A stretch of DNA of 64,000 nucleotides. It comes from an uncultured Prevotella sp. GTDB taxonomy: Bacteria > Bacteroidota > Bacteroidia > Bacteroidales > Bacteroidaceae. Below are positions 1 to 9,249 of this stretch, piece after piece. The first letter of the stretch is position 1. Each line of letters starts with the position of its first letter. The position numbers and the translations under genes are program-made. Below the pieces are notes generated by a model. The model did no database searches, had not been told where the DNA came from, and saw only the letters and a program-made list of their open reading frames with translations. The stretch is taken from the NCBI GenBank assembly GCA_900315035.1, contig OMXO01000019.1:1-64000 (forward strand), given 5' to 3'.

Positions 1-387
1 AGTCCTCTCCTTATACCTGTCAAAGAAGTGAGGCGTAAAGAATGCTTTCTCCGGCTTTGCCAAAGGATTGGAATCAAGATACATGAAGCCTACAAGGTGG
101 AAACCGTCCGTCTGGCGGTACACCCCGAAACACATGTAGTCGAGCAATCGCTGCTTCTTTGTTATCTGCCAGTCTCGACTCAGCATGTATATCATATAGT
201 CGATGCCCCTATTGCCGCTAACCATCACAGGCGCGAAAATCTTCAGTCCCTTGGGCTTTGTCTTTATCACAACACGCCAATACTTCGGCTGAAGCGCATC
301 AATCTGATGATGCACAAACGCTTCATCAAGGTCAAGAACCCTGACAATATCGTTGTAGTCGAATGAATCTGTTATTATAGCTGACAT
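1..387 (-). CDS. Hypothetical protein, 3' end cut off by window
   Basis: An open frame runs from an ATG at 387 to the window edge without a stop, giving 129 codons beginning MSAIITDSFDYNDIVRVL. I do not recognise the family. The visible part is soluble, has no signal peptide, and is rich in aromatic and basic residues in its second half, ending with FFTPHFFDRYKERT. That tail reminds me of uncharacterised proteins on Bacteroidales accessory elements, but I cannot name one. The opposite strand also has a 112-codon frame here; I prefer the minus frame because it is open to the edge, starts cleanly just after the A+T-rich spacer, and matches the strand of every other gene in the island. Confidence 0.6.
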   Translation of the reverse strand, partial: MSAIITDSFDYNDIVRVLDLDEAFVHHQIDALQPKYWRVVIKTKPKGLKIFAPVMVSGNRGIDYMIYMLSRDWQITKKQRLLDYMCFGVYRQTDGFHLVGFMYLDSNPLAKPEKAFFTPHFFDRYKERT

Positions 388-398
388 ATTCTTATTTC

Positions 399-536
399 GC
401 TCGCAAGTCGCTCGTGATTTTTCACTTTTACGAGCGACAATTCTCGTTGATTATCAGTGTGTTACAATAATCGCACTCTTAAATTCGCTCGGAAATTCGC
501 TCGTAACCGCTCGTAATTTTCAAGGTTTTCCGAGCG
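399..536. repeat. Cluster of seven CGCTCG/CGAGCG hexamers
   Basis: The short spacer between the first two genes, plus the last codons of the Schlafen-like gene, contains the hexamer CGCTCG at 399, 409, 486, 498 and 508 and its complement CGAGCG at 431 and 531. Several copies sit in a longer context, ATTCGCTCG. This density in 138 bp of otherwise A+T-rich DNA is far above chance. It could be an array of binding sites or a degenerate repeat; nothing in the sequence decides. Confidence 0.6.
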
Positions 537-2181
537 ACCAAACAGAATCGCTGCCTTTAGTCTCGTTGATAATTTTACCAGCCATTCTCAATCGTTTCAA
601 TAAATAATCAATCTTATTGATTTTCTGTTTATCCTCCAATTGGTCTGGAAGCAAATCCCACAGCAGTCTCACAATCTCCTGTTTGCTAAGTGTTTTGTGA
701 TCATTAAGCGATTCGAGCAAGAGGGCTTCGCATTTCTTATCTGCCAATCCCTTGTGTTTTGAATACTCTACTTTTTGGCCTGTTACCTGAGCAATATCCT
801 TTGCTACATAGATATGTGGCAGACGACCTTCTATCAGTTTGCGTTTGCGAAGCATTGCCACCGCTTCTGGGCTGATTTCCTTGCTCTTCTGTACTTGGTC
901 CAAAAGCACCGCATCCGTCAGTGACAAGTCTTGATTAGCCAGCAACATCAGGCTGTAATTCTCATCGATGATAGTTCCTGGCATGTTGAGTACAACCTCG
1001 TCAGCAGTCGACAAATCATAGTCAGGCATAGGTAGGAAACGCTCTTTCTGGCTCACGAACATCTTATGAATGCCGTAACCCTGAGTATCAATCATCTTAA
1101 TGTTAACCATCGCTTTCACCAATGCTGGATTGCGGTAGCTCTTGGGAGTTTTCTCGCCCGTGATGTACTGCCTGTAGTCGCCCTCGAAGAAAGTACCGTC
1201 ATTTTGAAACTTCAGCGAGTCCTTGTCTTCCGTCACAATAATTCTGGCTCCCTTCTCATAGTTTTGGTGGGCTATCGAGTTATGCATACCCTCAAGAATA
1301 CTCTCCGTATCATACTTCCATACCTCTGCCGGAATCAGCGAGTTCTTGGGATAAATCTTGAAGCGATAGTTACGAATCCGATGAAGCAACTCTGTGGTCG
1401 TGAGGACAAACGGAATGGTATAGATGTCACCAAACACCTGTCCGTCTTGGAAACACTTCCACACTATCTGCGCGATGTGGTTCAGTTTATAAGCAGATGT
1501 CTCTTTACCAACCAACAACAGCGTTGTGCGAGTCACTTTTCCACCAATCGTCAGACCTGCCTTATCGAGAAACACCTTGTCGCTCCAACCGTCACACTCC
1601 TTTGCCAACTTCGGGTATCGCTGCTTATACCCTTCACGAGCCTTTACGATAGCATCTGGTTCCAAGTCATCTATCGTAGCATCAGCAATCACCTCCGCAG
1701 TCCAGTCAAAAGCCGCGTCATCACGTTCTTCAAGAATGGCATTCTTGCGCGAATCTGTCAACTCAATCAGCGAATCGTCCAGACGCTGCCAAGCCTTGTT
1801 GTGAGCATAGACAGGTTGCCGCTTCATATGGCGAGGCACATGGATTACCCACACCGTCTTGTTCGTGTCCGACGTAATGAACTCCTCTACCAGCAACCCT
1901 TCTGATGGCAGATTGGTGCATTGGCTAATCAGTCGGAGTCGAGCCTTCTGCACATCATAGTTGTAGGTGTCCGTACCCACAATCTCCAACGTCTTGTCTA
2001 CAACACCGACCACCAGATGTCCTCCCTCCATGTTGGCCAAAGCCGACACGTATGAAATCACGTCATCCTTCTCATGCCCATTGAAGTCATTCTTCAGGTT
2101 CTTGAATTCCTTCCATTCACAAGCCTCATCCTCCTTGGGATAATGCTTGATAAGGTATTGTTGTAATTCCTGTTCTGACAT
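520..2181 (-). CDS. Schlafen/AlbA_2-type ATP-binding protein
   Basis: This 553-aa protein has the layout of bacterial AlbA_2 (Schlafen AAA_4) proteins. Residues 15-150 form the AlbA_2 domain, with WKEFK near the start and ALANMEGGHLVVGV as the conserved core. Residues 280-400 look like the HATPase_c_4 region, with SILEGMHNSIAHQNY and a GYGIHKMF segment, as in RecG-like regulators. The C-terminus (about 470-550) is helical and winged-helix-like. Such proteins are common in defence islands and are thought to bind nucleic acid; the biochemical role is not established. It lies 123 bp downstream of the TIR gene on the same strand. The spacer has two ATAACGTTTTT direct repeats but no clear -7 box, so I cannot say whether it has its own promoter. 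Confidence 0.8.
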   Translation of the reverse strand: MSEQELQQYLIKHYPKEDEACEWKEFKNLKNDFNGHEKDDVISYVSALANMEGGHLVVGVVDKTLEIVGTDTYNYDVQKARLRLISQCTNLPSEGLLVEEFITSDTNKTVWVIHVPRHMKRQPVYAHNKAWQRLDDSLIELTDSRKNAILEERDDAAFDWTAEVIADATIDDLEPDAIVKAREGYKQRYPKLAKECDGWSDKVFLDKAGLTIGGKVTRTTLLLVGKETSAYKLNHIAQIVWKCFQDGQVFGDIYTIPFVLTTTELLHRIRNYRFKIYPKNSLIPAEVWKYDTESILEGMHNSIAHQNYEKGARIIVTEDKDSLKFQNDGTFFEGDYRQYITGEKTPKSYRNPALVKAMVNIKMIDTQGYGIHKMFVSQKERFLPMPDYDLSTADEVVLNMPGTIIDENYSLMLLANQDLSLTDAVLLDQVQKSKEISPEAVAMLRKRKLIEGRLPHIYVAKDIAQVTGQKVEYSKHKGLADKKCEALLLESLNDHKTLSKQEIVRLLWDLLPDQLEDKQKINKIDYLLKRLRMAGKIINETKGSDSVWSLGKP

Positions 2182-2304
2182 ATCTCGTCTTACTTTATTT
2201 CTATAACGTTTTTATTCTGTTCTTATTTCGTTGTCTGTTCCTATTACTATAGTATGGAAAACTCGAAAATTTTACATCTTCCATAACGTTTTTCAATCAA
2301 AAGT

Positions 2305-3426
2305 CTAACCCCCTGATTGCCATATTTTCAATGATTCTACATAATCATACGCAGCTTTCTTCAATTTGTATATAGGACTGCCATCACTATTCGGACGATC
2401 TATAACGGCAAAACCAAGCTCAATTAGTCGCTCAAAGAAATTGTCCCATTCTGCTCTTTCTCTTCCACTATTGACACAAAATTCCTCTTCACCAATCTGG
2501 ATAAAAGAACCATCCATAGTTTCTATTATCCAGCACTCACCATCATCACAATTTGCCCATTTCTTTAAGTGCTCATTGTCAAAATCCGATAATGAATCCT
2601 GCATTGACTTTTTATCTTTTGTTTTTTCTCTTTTCTCAGCAGTTGTGCTTAATCTGCAAACTTCCTTGAGGAATTCATTTCGATCTGACTCCCATTGTGA
2701 AAAAGCAGATAACTCTAGTTGGGGAAGATTAAAGAAATCCAGCACTTTACAAATAAACTCATTCATTCTGTTTGTTGCATCTTTTGCATTGACTTTGATG
2801 GAGATGAACTTCTTGTCAATAACACCTTTTAAGTCATCATATTCACAGTCAGCTGTAAGAAACGAACAGCACTCTGTATCCTGTATCCATGCTGCCCCCA
2901 TTTCATTAAGGCAAATAGGACTTTCATAATATCGGGGAGAATGAATAATGATCATAAAAACTTCATGCTTCTCAAATTGAGACTTTATCTCTGGATAGAT
3001 GTCTTTACCTATTCCAATCTTGTAATTAGGAACAGAGCTACAGAATATTTTTTCTGCCTCAGACCCCATATAAAGTCTAAGAAGCTTAACAAGAGCTTTC
3101 ACAAAGTCCTCATCTTCACTTTTGTGGCTGATGAAAATCTTAGGCGGGCGACAATAATTATCTTTTAACACCTTAAGAGAAGTTCTTATGTCTCCAAAAG
3201 AGAATGCATTTATCATTCGATTTTCAACCAGTTTGTTTTCCGCATTACGAAGAATATCGCTTATCATAGGACAATCATGAGAAATAAGAGGGAACAATCT
3301 CTTAATAGTTTCCTTTAATTTGTTGGTGTTTGAGCCTGCTAAGGAATCAGACCGTATCTTCATTAAGCTAATGATGGAAAGCCCTTCATTTATTAAATTC
3401 TTTATTTGTCTATCTTCTTTTGTCAT
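2305..3426 (-). CDS. TIR-domain protein with C-terminal winged helix-like region
   Basis: A 373-aa protein. Residues 1-90 are helical and of unknown function. Residues 95-225 are a TIR domain: KIFISHKSEDEDFVKALV gives the first strand and BB-loop side, and SPICLNEMGAAW carries the expected catalytic glutamate at about residue 175, so NAD+ hydrolase activity is plausible. Residues 300-370 look like a small winged helix. Bacterial TIR proteins in defence islands usually kill the infected cell by depleting NAD+ or make a signal molecule; which applies here cannot be read from the sequence. It starts 21 bp after the STAND NTPase gene, so the two are probably co-transcribed with the Fic gene further upstream. 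I see no Thoeris ThsA partner. Confidence 0.85.
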   Translation of the reverse strand: MTKEDRQIKNLINEGLSIISLMKIRSDSLAGSNTNKLKETIKRLFPLISHDCPMISDILRNAENKLVENRMINAFSFGDIRTSLKVLKDNYCRPPKIFISHKSEDEDFVKALVKLLRLYMGSEAEKIFCSSVPNYKIGIGKDIYPEIKSQFEKHEVFMIIIHSPRYYESPICLNEMGAAWIQDTECCSFLTADCEYDDLKGVIDKKFISIKVNAKDATNRMNEFICKVLDFFNLPQLELSAFSQWESDRNEFLKEVCRLSTTAEKREKTKDKKSMQDSLSDFDNEHLKKWANCDDGECWIIETMDGSFIQIGEEEFCVNSGRERAEWDNFFERLIELGFAVIDRPNSDGSPIYKLKKAAYDYVESLKIWQSGG

Positions 3427-3447
3427 TATACCTTGTTTTTTGCAAAT

Positions 3448-6400
3448 TCAAATAATTATTTCTATAATCTGATTTTTACTAGAAAGTAATTGCATTTGAA
3501 CGTACTTTTTTATGTCGTTCAAATGGTTAAAAGCGCTCTTCAACTGGTCCGAATTCATAAACCATGTTGAATCGGATACAATAGAGGACATAAATAACTT
3601 GGTTATTTTAATAGCATTATCTATCTTGTCTTTGATAGAAGTATCTTGTGGAGTTATTAGCAAAAGACTATCAAAGATAGCAACATCCGTCTCAGTAATC
3701 CTCTTCTCACATAGATGTCTATAATTGTCAGCAATCCCTTTTGCAGTTTCATCATCTTCTTCCAATTGCTTATATAATGAAGATAGTTTATTACAAGTCC
3801 ATATAATTAGGTTCATAGTTGCTATCAGTTGATTAAAAACTGCCAATTCTGTGATTTTTATGTCTTTTTCATCCTGTTCAGGAACAAAGAAGAAACAAGC
3901 AACATCTTTCACAACCTCATCTGCCTTTGTAAACAAACTCTTCATATTACAAACAAAATGTTCTCCATCCAATGACACAACAGAGCCATCCCTCAATTGA
4001 TAAAGAGGTTTTATAATCACTTTTTCTATTACATTCTGTAAAATCATCCGCTGAGAGGAGAAGTCATTGTAATTTACCAGTTTTTTAGCAATAGCTATTT
4101 GAATATAGTAAAAACCGTATTTGTATTCTTCTTCATTAGAGAATATATAGTCCACCTGCATTGTCTTTTGATTGACATTTATATGAAGTCTTTCACTATC
4201 AAAACCACAATCCTTCCATTCTTTTTCTATCGCGTCTACAAACTTTTCTACCAGTGTTGTTTTCATTTGCTCATATCTTTGTGACAAATGGGATACACTA
4301 TTATAGTTAAAACCATCTCTTAATGATTCCCATACAACCCAAAGACATTTAATGCTTCTATTCTCTTTCTCATGAATTTGCTCAAGTTCGTCAGTTGAAA
4401 CATATTTGCCAAAAACATTCCTAAAATTGGATTGCAATGATGGTAACAACATCATTGCATCAAACAAATTCGCTGAGGCTGTGTTTCTGAAATTATCTTC
4501 ATTTGCGATTGCCTTTGGAAATTGATAAAAAAAAGTACGCAATCCAAAGAAATACTTATCTACAGAATGGTAAATATCGTCAAGTTCCTTTTTATTCCAG
4601 GCTTTTTCTATGTCTAAAAACTGATTATGTGATCGGCCATATCCGAACTCGCTAATTTCCGATGTCGGGATTGAAAATTCTGTCTTATCTGCAAGTTCTG
4701 CTAATTCTTGGATAAGTTGCGTATATCCCCTATATGCTATTTGGGGATTTTTGTGCCATTCATCGAGGAAATGTGTCACTATCATGTTCGCTCTTATGTA
4801 ATCTTTTCTTTTCTGCAAGACGCGATTTGCATACGTTTCACGATTAGTAATTCCATTCTCCTTTTTATACAAATTACAAAGAACAGTTCTTGGTTCACGC
4901 ATCTCATCAAGTGGAAGATTATCGCGTTTTATTTGTTTTAATGTCGGCATCTCATCGAAAAGATTTATCAAATCATCTTTTAGTATTTCCGAACGATATT
5001 CTTCTACTTCAGGGAATGCACATCTACAAAGATCTATTATCCGCATATTAACTTGCTCAGTAATAAAACCTTTGTTGTCTTCAACCCTTCTTGATGAATC
5101 TTCATTATAATCTAAGAAGCTCAGCATCTGTAAAGATTGCTTTTCCTTTTTAAACTGGATGATATTATATTCCTTTCTCAAACGTATGATGAACAGCTTC
5201 TCATAATCTGACACAAGATCAAAACGCCCTGTACTCTTCAGTCCCAGAAGAATCTGCGCACATTCATCCAAACTTTCAGATTCAATGGCCTGGCAGTCTG
5301 GTGTGCCAATTATCTCGATGTCATTTGGGTTTACCCATAAAACAAGTGTTAAGAACTTACTGAGAACAAACCATTCTTTATGTCTAATAGGACGGAAACT
5401 GAGTTTCCTGCTTTTTAGCCATCTTTCTAAATGACCAAAAATCTCACGTTGATTATCAAATTTTGATACAATCTCTTTAGTATCAGGAAAGTTCGGATTA
5501 ACACTCGTAAGAACAGACATGCTCTTTTGAATATCAATACCTGTGAAGTTCATTGGCACGAAATATTCCCAAAGCGAACCAACCAGATTACTTAGCTCGC
5601 CAATCAATTCCTTGTGTTTCCTTTCATAATCATAAATACCACACCATAACAAAGCTCTTGCCATGCTATAAGCTTGATTCGGAGAAAACTCTTTGTTTGA
5701 GAAATCGGAAATAAGTTCATCTACAGTTATTCTACATTCCTTCATCATTCGCAAGATATAAAGATGGCCGTCGGGAATGTTTATCTTATCAAATATCTCC
5801 ATTGCTGTAACTTTTAGGAACGAAGGCTTATCGTCATACAACGCTTTTACAATAAACTTTGTCCTAATCGGATGAATATCTTTAAACACATTGTCTTCAA
5901 TTCTAAAGAACTCATGCACTAAACTGTCTATCGAAGAAGAAACCTCTTCGATATTCAAACCTGACAACTGCAATAATCCGTCCAGGTTGATGTACCCGCC
6001 AAGATAGTTTGCGGTACTGACATATCTCAATAGGGCTTTACTCGGTTTTGATTCACGAGAGATTTGATCCTTTATTCTATTCTCAAGTGTCTCTCCATGA
6101 GTTAGCGAATATATAAACTCTAGCAGATTACCCGATTGTTCTGCCTCTTCCCAGGCAACTTCAAACGAACGATGAATAACAACATCTTTCTCTAGCAATC
6201 TGTTATATATCTGCACGGCTTCTTCCCTACGCAACTCAAGCGTAATGTCCTCATACTTAAATGAATAACTGATTCTTGGATATTGAACATTCCAGTCTTC
6301 TTGCCTCATGGTCACAAGACATCGAATATCCTTTCTGTCAGCCAAAACTGAAATTGCCTCTATCCACTCTTGATTCGATGGATTGACATCAAAATAGAAC

Positions 6401-7371
6401 ATGGCGGGAATCCTCAGCCCATTAGCAATTGCTGATAACGATGCCAACACATCGTTCACGTTCTTTAGATTGCAATTCCTGATTTCGTAAGCCATTACAC
6501 TGGCATGTTCATAAATGTATCTGTATGCAAATGTGCTTTTTCCTGCACCAGACAATCCATGCACTATTACAATGTTACTTTTCCTAAATGCAGTTTCAAC
6601 ATCATTTTCAACATCTCCTCGTTCAATATCCAGTCCGGCCATAATATGTTCCGGCTTAGCAGAAACACCATCATAAAATGCTTTCGTCAAAGCTTGTTCA
6701 TCATAACCAGCCAAGCCGTTTTCCACGAATAGTGAAACAATGGCATAACCAAGTTGATGATGGAATGCTTGCATTTGAGACTGGAAAACACCAATGGCCC
6801 GAATCACTTGCTCCATATTTTCTGTTGTTAGACTTTCTCCGTGTTCTGCAGCCTCATAAATCCATTGCGTCAATAGTCTTATGCCTAAAACCGCATCAAT
6901 CTCTGTAAACCTTGATTTCAACTCCGAAGAAATAGCAGAGAGCATTTCCTGCTCATCAAAAACAGCAGCATCAATAATGTTTGCAAGCTTCTTCGCTTCA
7001 TGCTCTTTTAGTTTCAGTTCAGTATCCCCTTTCAGTTTCCGTTTCAGTTTTGCTTTATCTGTAAGTTCGTCACTTATCTTCCCGTTGATAGATACTATTC
7101 TTATCTTTACATCTGGATTCTCACCAATAGAACTGATTGCTCTGCAATATAATGATGTCTTTCTTCCTGTCGAATACAAATCTCTATACGTCAAAGTCCC
7201 TGCATGACATTTCACCTGAATACACTCTTTCAAGACACCATCAACATAAACATCCAAATCTTCCTTTCCCTCAGGCACATACACTTCCTGTGGATTGTCA
7301 GAACGCATCATCCTATATAAAGTATATAGGAACTGTACTCTGTACCCGTGTAAAGTTGCTTGGATCCCCAT
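3448..7371 (-). CDS. STAND NTPase with N-terminal Cap4/DUF4297-like nuclease (Avs-like)
   Basis: A 1307-aa, three-part protein. Residues 1-110 look like a PD-(D/E)XK nuclease of the Cap4/DUF4297 kind: E34, D38 and D40 come before a strand ending in Q52-V-K54, a common QxK variant. Residues 255-450 are a STAND-type NTPase, with Walker A GLSGAGKST near residue 274, FYFDVNP as a likely Walker B near 324, and CLVTMRQEDW as a sensor strand. About 850 helical residues follow and would be the sensor. This order (effector, NTPase, long sensor) is that of antiviral STAND (Avs) proteins, which bind phage proteins and then activate the effector; that it is an Avs is an inference. It lies 16 bp after the Fic gene and 21 bp before the TIR gene. 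No CD-NTase is present, so a CBASS role is unlikely. Confidence 0.75.
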   Translation of the reverse strand: MGIQATLHGYRVQFLYTLYRMMRSDNPQEVYVPEGKEDLDVYVDGVLKECIQVKCHAGTLTYRDLYSTGRKTSLYCRAISSIGENPDVKIRIVSINGKISDELTDKAKLKRKLKGDTELKLKEHEAKKLANIIDAAVFDEQEMLSAISSELKSRFTEIDAVLGIRLLTQWIYEAAEHGESLTTENMEQVIRAIGVFQSQMQAFHHQLGYAIVSLFVENGLAGYDEQALTKAFYDGVSAKPEHIMAGLDIERGDVENDVETAFRKSNIVIVHGLSGAGKSTFAYRYIYEHASVMAYEIRNCNLKNVNDVLASLSAIANGLRIPAMFYFDVNPSNQEWIEAISVLADRKDIRCLVTMRQEDWNVQYPRISYSFKYEDITLELRREEAVQIYNRLLEKDVVIHRSFEVAWEEAEQSGNLLEFIYSLTHGETLENRIKDQISRESKPSKALLRYVSTANYLGGYINLDGLLQLSGLNIEEVSSSIDSLVHEFFRIEDNVFKDIHPIRTKFIVKALYDDKPSFLKVTAMEIFDKINIPDGHLYILRMMKECRITVDELISDFSNKEFSPNQAYSMARALLWCGIYDYERKHKELIGELSNLVGSLWEYFVPMNFTGIDIQKSMSVLTSVNPNFPDTKEIVSKFDNQREIFGHLERWLKSRKLSFRPIRHKEWFVLSKFLTLVLWVNPNDIEIIGTPDCQAIESESLDECAQILLGLKSTGRFDLVSDYEKLFIIRLRKEYNIIQFKKEKQSLQMLSFLDYNEDSSRRVEDNKGFITEQVNMRIIDLCRCAFPEVEEYRSEILKDDLINLFDEMPTLKQIKRDNLPLDEMREPRTVLCNLYKKENGITNRETYANRVLQKRKDYIRANMIVTHFLDEWHKNPQIAYRGYTQLIQELAELADKTEFSIPTSEISEFGYGRSHNQFLDIEKAWNKKELDDIYHSVDKYFFGLRTFFYQFPKAIANEDNFRNTASANLFDAMMLLPSLQSNFRNVFGKYVSTDELEQIHEKENRSIKCLWVVWESLRDGFNYNSVSHLSQRYEQMKTTLVEKFVDAIEKEWKDCGFDSERLHINVNQKTMQVDYIFSNEEEYKYGFYYIQIAIAKKLVNYNDFSSQRMILQNVIEKVIIKPLYQLRDGSVVSLDGEHFVCNMKSLFTKADEVVKDVACFFFVPEQDEKDIKITELAVFNQLIATMNLIIWTCNKLSSLYKQLEEDDETAKGIADNYRHLCEKRITETDVAIFDSLLLITPQDTSIKDKIDNAIKITKLFMSSIVSDSTWFMNSDQLKSAFNHLNDIKKYVQMQLLSSKNQIIEIII

Positions 7372-7387
7372 GTCAATTGTCGTGTCT

Positions 7388-8767
7388 TTATTCTGACTCT
7401 GTTGCTTTTTGGATAGTTGTTAAAACATAATCTTTTATCTCTTTGATAAAGCTGTCGATTTGGGTAGGTGTTGGATAAACACCATATTTATATGTCGTTC
7501 CGTTGAAGACATAATAGGTCGATTCAAATAATACGCTTGCTTTTAAAAAGATAGGAGTGTCTTTCATTTTGTAAATTGGTTTTACTCCCTGCAAAGAAAT
7601 GTGTAGCATAATAGACTGAGCTTCCTTTAGTATCTCCTTATCTTTTTCTGGTAAATCTTCATTGAGCTCTTCTTTATAATTGAGTACAAAGAATCCCGAA
7701 CCACTTATTTGGTCCCTATCTTTCGTCATAAAATAATGGATAGTCAATGTGTTGTAAAATGCAATAGCAGGATTTAGTGCATTAATCAACCTCTCTGTCA
7801 AGCGCCTGTGGAATCGATTAAAAACATCTATTTTATCCTGCGACGTTACGATATGTGATACTTGTGGCGTATCTTTTTTTGCATTTCTCTCAATTATTTT
7901 CAATTGTTTCTCGAAATCATCATCTTCTTCAATACTCTCACCTTTTGCTGCCTTTATAGAAATTATTAACGCTCTTTCTAAACAATTCGATAAATAGTCA
8001 ACAAAAGGCATGATTTGTTCAAGCGATGCATGAGCGCCTTCGGATGGAATCTTGCCAACGGCAATGTCACATCGATTAAGGGCTGTCAGATAATTGGCTT
8101 TATCTGCACTTTTTACCACAATCATGGGATATCCATGACGATGTAATATGTAGTTGACTATCAACCTAGACACACGACCGTTTCCATCTTCAAACGGATG
8201 GATACGAATATATCTGTAATGAAACAATGTGGCAAGTTCAATAGGAGTCATTTGTCCTTTTTTCTCCTCTTTATTGTACCATTGAATTAGATCGGCCATC
8301 AATGCCGGTGTCTCTTCCGGTGAGGCATATTCAAATTTTTCACCTGTTGCAGTAATGACAGAGTTCGGGCGTGTCTTATAACGTCCTGCATGAACAACAT
8401 ACGATGTATTTGTTCCATCAGGAAGTTGACGATAAACTACATAGTCTTCACGAAGCAAAGTCTGATGTAATGTACGAATGAAATATTCAGTAAGGGGCTG
8501 CTCTTTGTCTAATGCAGTTTCCTTTACCATTTTCAATCCCACATTGGACGCTTTCATTTCTTCTAAGTCTTTCATGTTTGCATTGTCTATTACTTTGCCA
8601 AACATCAGAAGAAACTCCGTTTGCCCATAGGTAAGTGTATTACCCTCTATATGGTTGGAATTGTAATTAAATTCCAACATAAACTTTTGGCCTAATCTCC
8701 TTTGATCATTTTCTTTTAATGGCTGAAGAGATTTCCACTCTCTGAACAATGTATCTATCTTATCCAT
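7388..8767 (-). CDS. Fic-family AMP-transferase, class II
   Basis: This 459-aa protein carries an intact Fic motif, IHPFEDGNGRVSRL, around residue 190, with the catalytic histidine and the GNGR loop that binds nucleotide phosphates. Near the N-terminus SNHIEGN (residues 37-43) fits the inhibitory (S/T)xxxE(G/N) helix, so it is a class II Fic protein in which the inhibitory glutamate is in the same chain. The region YRTRPN-like before the motif and a C-terminal part of unknown fold complete it. Fic enzymes attach AMP or another nucleotide part to target proteins. It is first in a tight three-gene string with the STAND and TIR genes, which suggests a shared role in defence or its control. I see no strong -7 box in the 120 bp upstream. 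Confidence 0.88.
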   Translation of the reverse strand: MDKIDTLFREWKSLQPLKENDQRRLGQKFMLEFNYNSNHIEGNTLTYGQTEFLLMFGKVIDNANMKDLEEMKASNVGLKMVKETALDKEQPLTEYFIRTLHQTLLREDYVVYRQLPDGTNTSYVVHAGRYKTRPNSVITATGEKFEYASPEETPALMADLIQWYNKEEKKGQMTPIELATLFHYRYIRIHPFEDGNGRVSRLIVNYILHRHGYPMIVVKSADKANYLTALNRCDIAVGKIPSEGAHASLEQIMPFVDYLSNCLERALIISIKAAKGESIEEDDDFEKQLKIIERNAKKDTPQVSHIVTSQDKIDVFNRFHRRLTERLINALNPAIAFYNTLTIHYFMTKDRDQISGSGFFVLNYKEELNEDLPEKDKEILKEAQSIMLHISLQGVKPIYKMKDTPIFLKASVLFESTYYVFNGTTYKYGVYPTPTQIDSFIKEIKDYVLTTIQKATESE

Positions 8768-8784
8768 ATCTTTTTATTTTATAT

Positions 8785-8901
8785 TCATACTTTATAAATA
8801 TGCCCAATTCCATACAATTGCGCCTGCTCGCATATCCCATTGCACTCATGAGGTTCATCGGAACTGCCACATGCCTTTAAGATGAGAATTTGTTTATGCA
8901 T
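8785..8901 (-). CDS. Possible 38-aa cysteine-containing small protein
   Basis: An ATG lies two bases past the stop of the preceding 111-aa gene and opens a 38-codon frame ending at 8785, ahead of the Fic gene. The product begins MHKQILILKACGSSDEPH and has cysteines at about positions 11, 20 and 24 with a histidine beside the second, a spacing that could bind a metal. Stop-to-start spacing this small is typical of translational coupling in this operon. It fills most of the only long spacer between the phosphorothioation operon and the Fic gene. It may be chance; I recognise no family. Confidence 0.4.
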   Translation of the reverse strand: MHKQILILKACGSSDEPHECNGICEQAQLYGIGHIYKV

Positions 8902-8902
8902 A

Positions 8903-9238
8903 TCAAATAATCTTATTGGGGTATCTCCGATTTGCTTCTTCCAAAAGGTCGGTGAACGCAGCATAATCCTCTTTGTATAATTTTATAATCTCACGAAAGA
9001 GGTTACTTACATGAGAAATGCCATGAGCACCATCCGTCATTAGAAACTCAACTGCTCCAAGCTGAAGTGTGATACCATTAACGTTTCTAAAGGTCTCACT
9101 ATCTGACAATCCTGGGATTCTCAATCTCTCTGATATTATCATAGCAACTTCTTTTCTTGAAACATGACCATTCGCCACTCTTTTGTAAGCATCAACTAAT
9201 AAAGCAGCTTCATATTTGTTCCATTTTATATTCTTCAT
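8903..9238 (-). CDS. Small helical protein resembling the N-terminal domain of HNH restriction enzymes
   Basis: A 111-aa protein starting MKNIKWNKYEAALLVDAY. The pattern W-x-x-x-E-x-x-L-L-V-D-x-Y, then a helical stretch, then TFRNVNGITLQLGAVEFL resembles a domain I know from the N-terminus of some modification-dependent HNH endonucleases, where the motif reads FRNPNGVxxKL. Here it stands alone with no HNH domain. I infer that it is a specificity or adaptor subunit for the effector set; that is not shown. It starts 11 bp after the methyltransferase-fold gene and is the last well-supported gene of the operon that begins with dndC. Confidence in it being a gene is high, in the domain match moderate. 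Confidence 0.75.
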   Translation of the reverse strand: MKNIKWNKYEAALLVDAYKRVANGHVSRKEVAMIISERLRIPGLSDSETFRNVNGITLQLGAVEFLMTDGAHGISHVSNLFREIIKLYKEDYAAFTDLLEEANRRYPNKII

Positions 9239-9249
9239 TGATTTAATTA

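Noticed and set aside
28-366. Plus-strand 112-codon frame
   Set aside because: Minus-strand frame is open from 387 to the window edge and matches the strand of the island; the plus frame has no promoter and odd composition.
2305-3426. Thoeris ThsB
   Set aside because: No ThsA (SLOG or Sir2) gene is nearby.
3448-7371. CBASS Cap4 effector
   Set aside because: No CD-NTase or SAVED domain; the nuclease part is fused to a STAND NTPase, which fits Avs-like proteins better.
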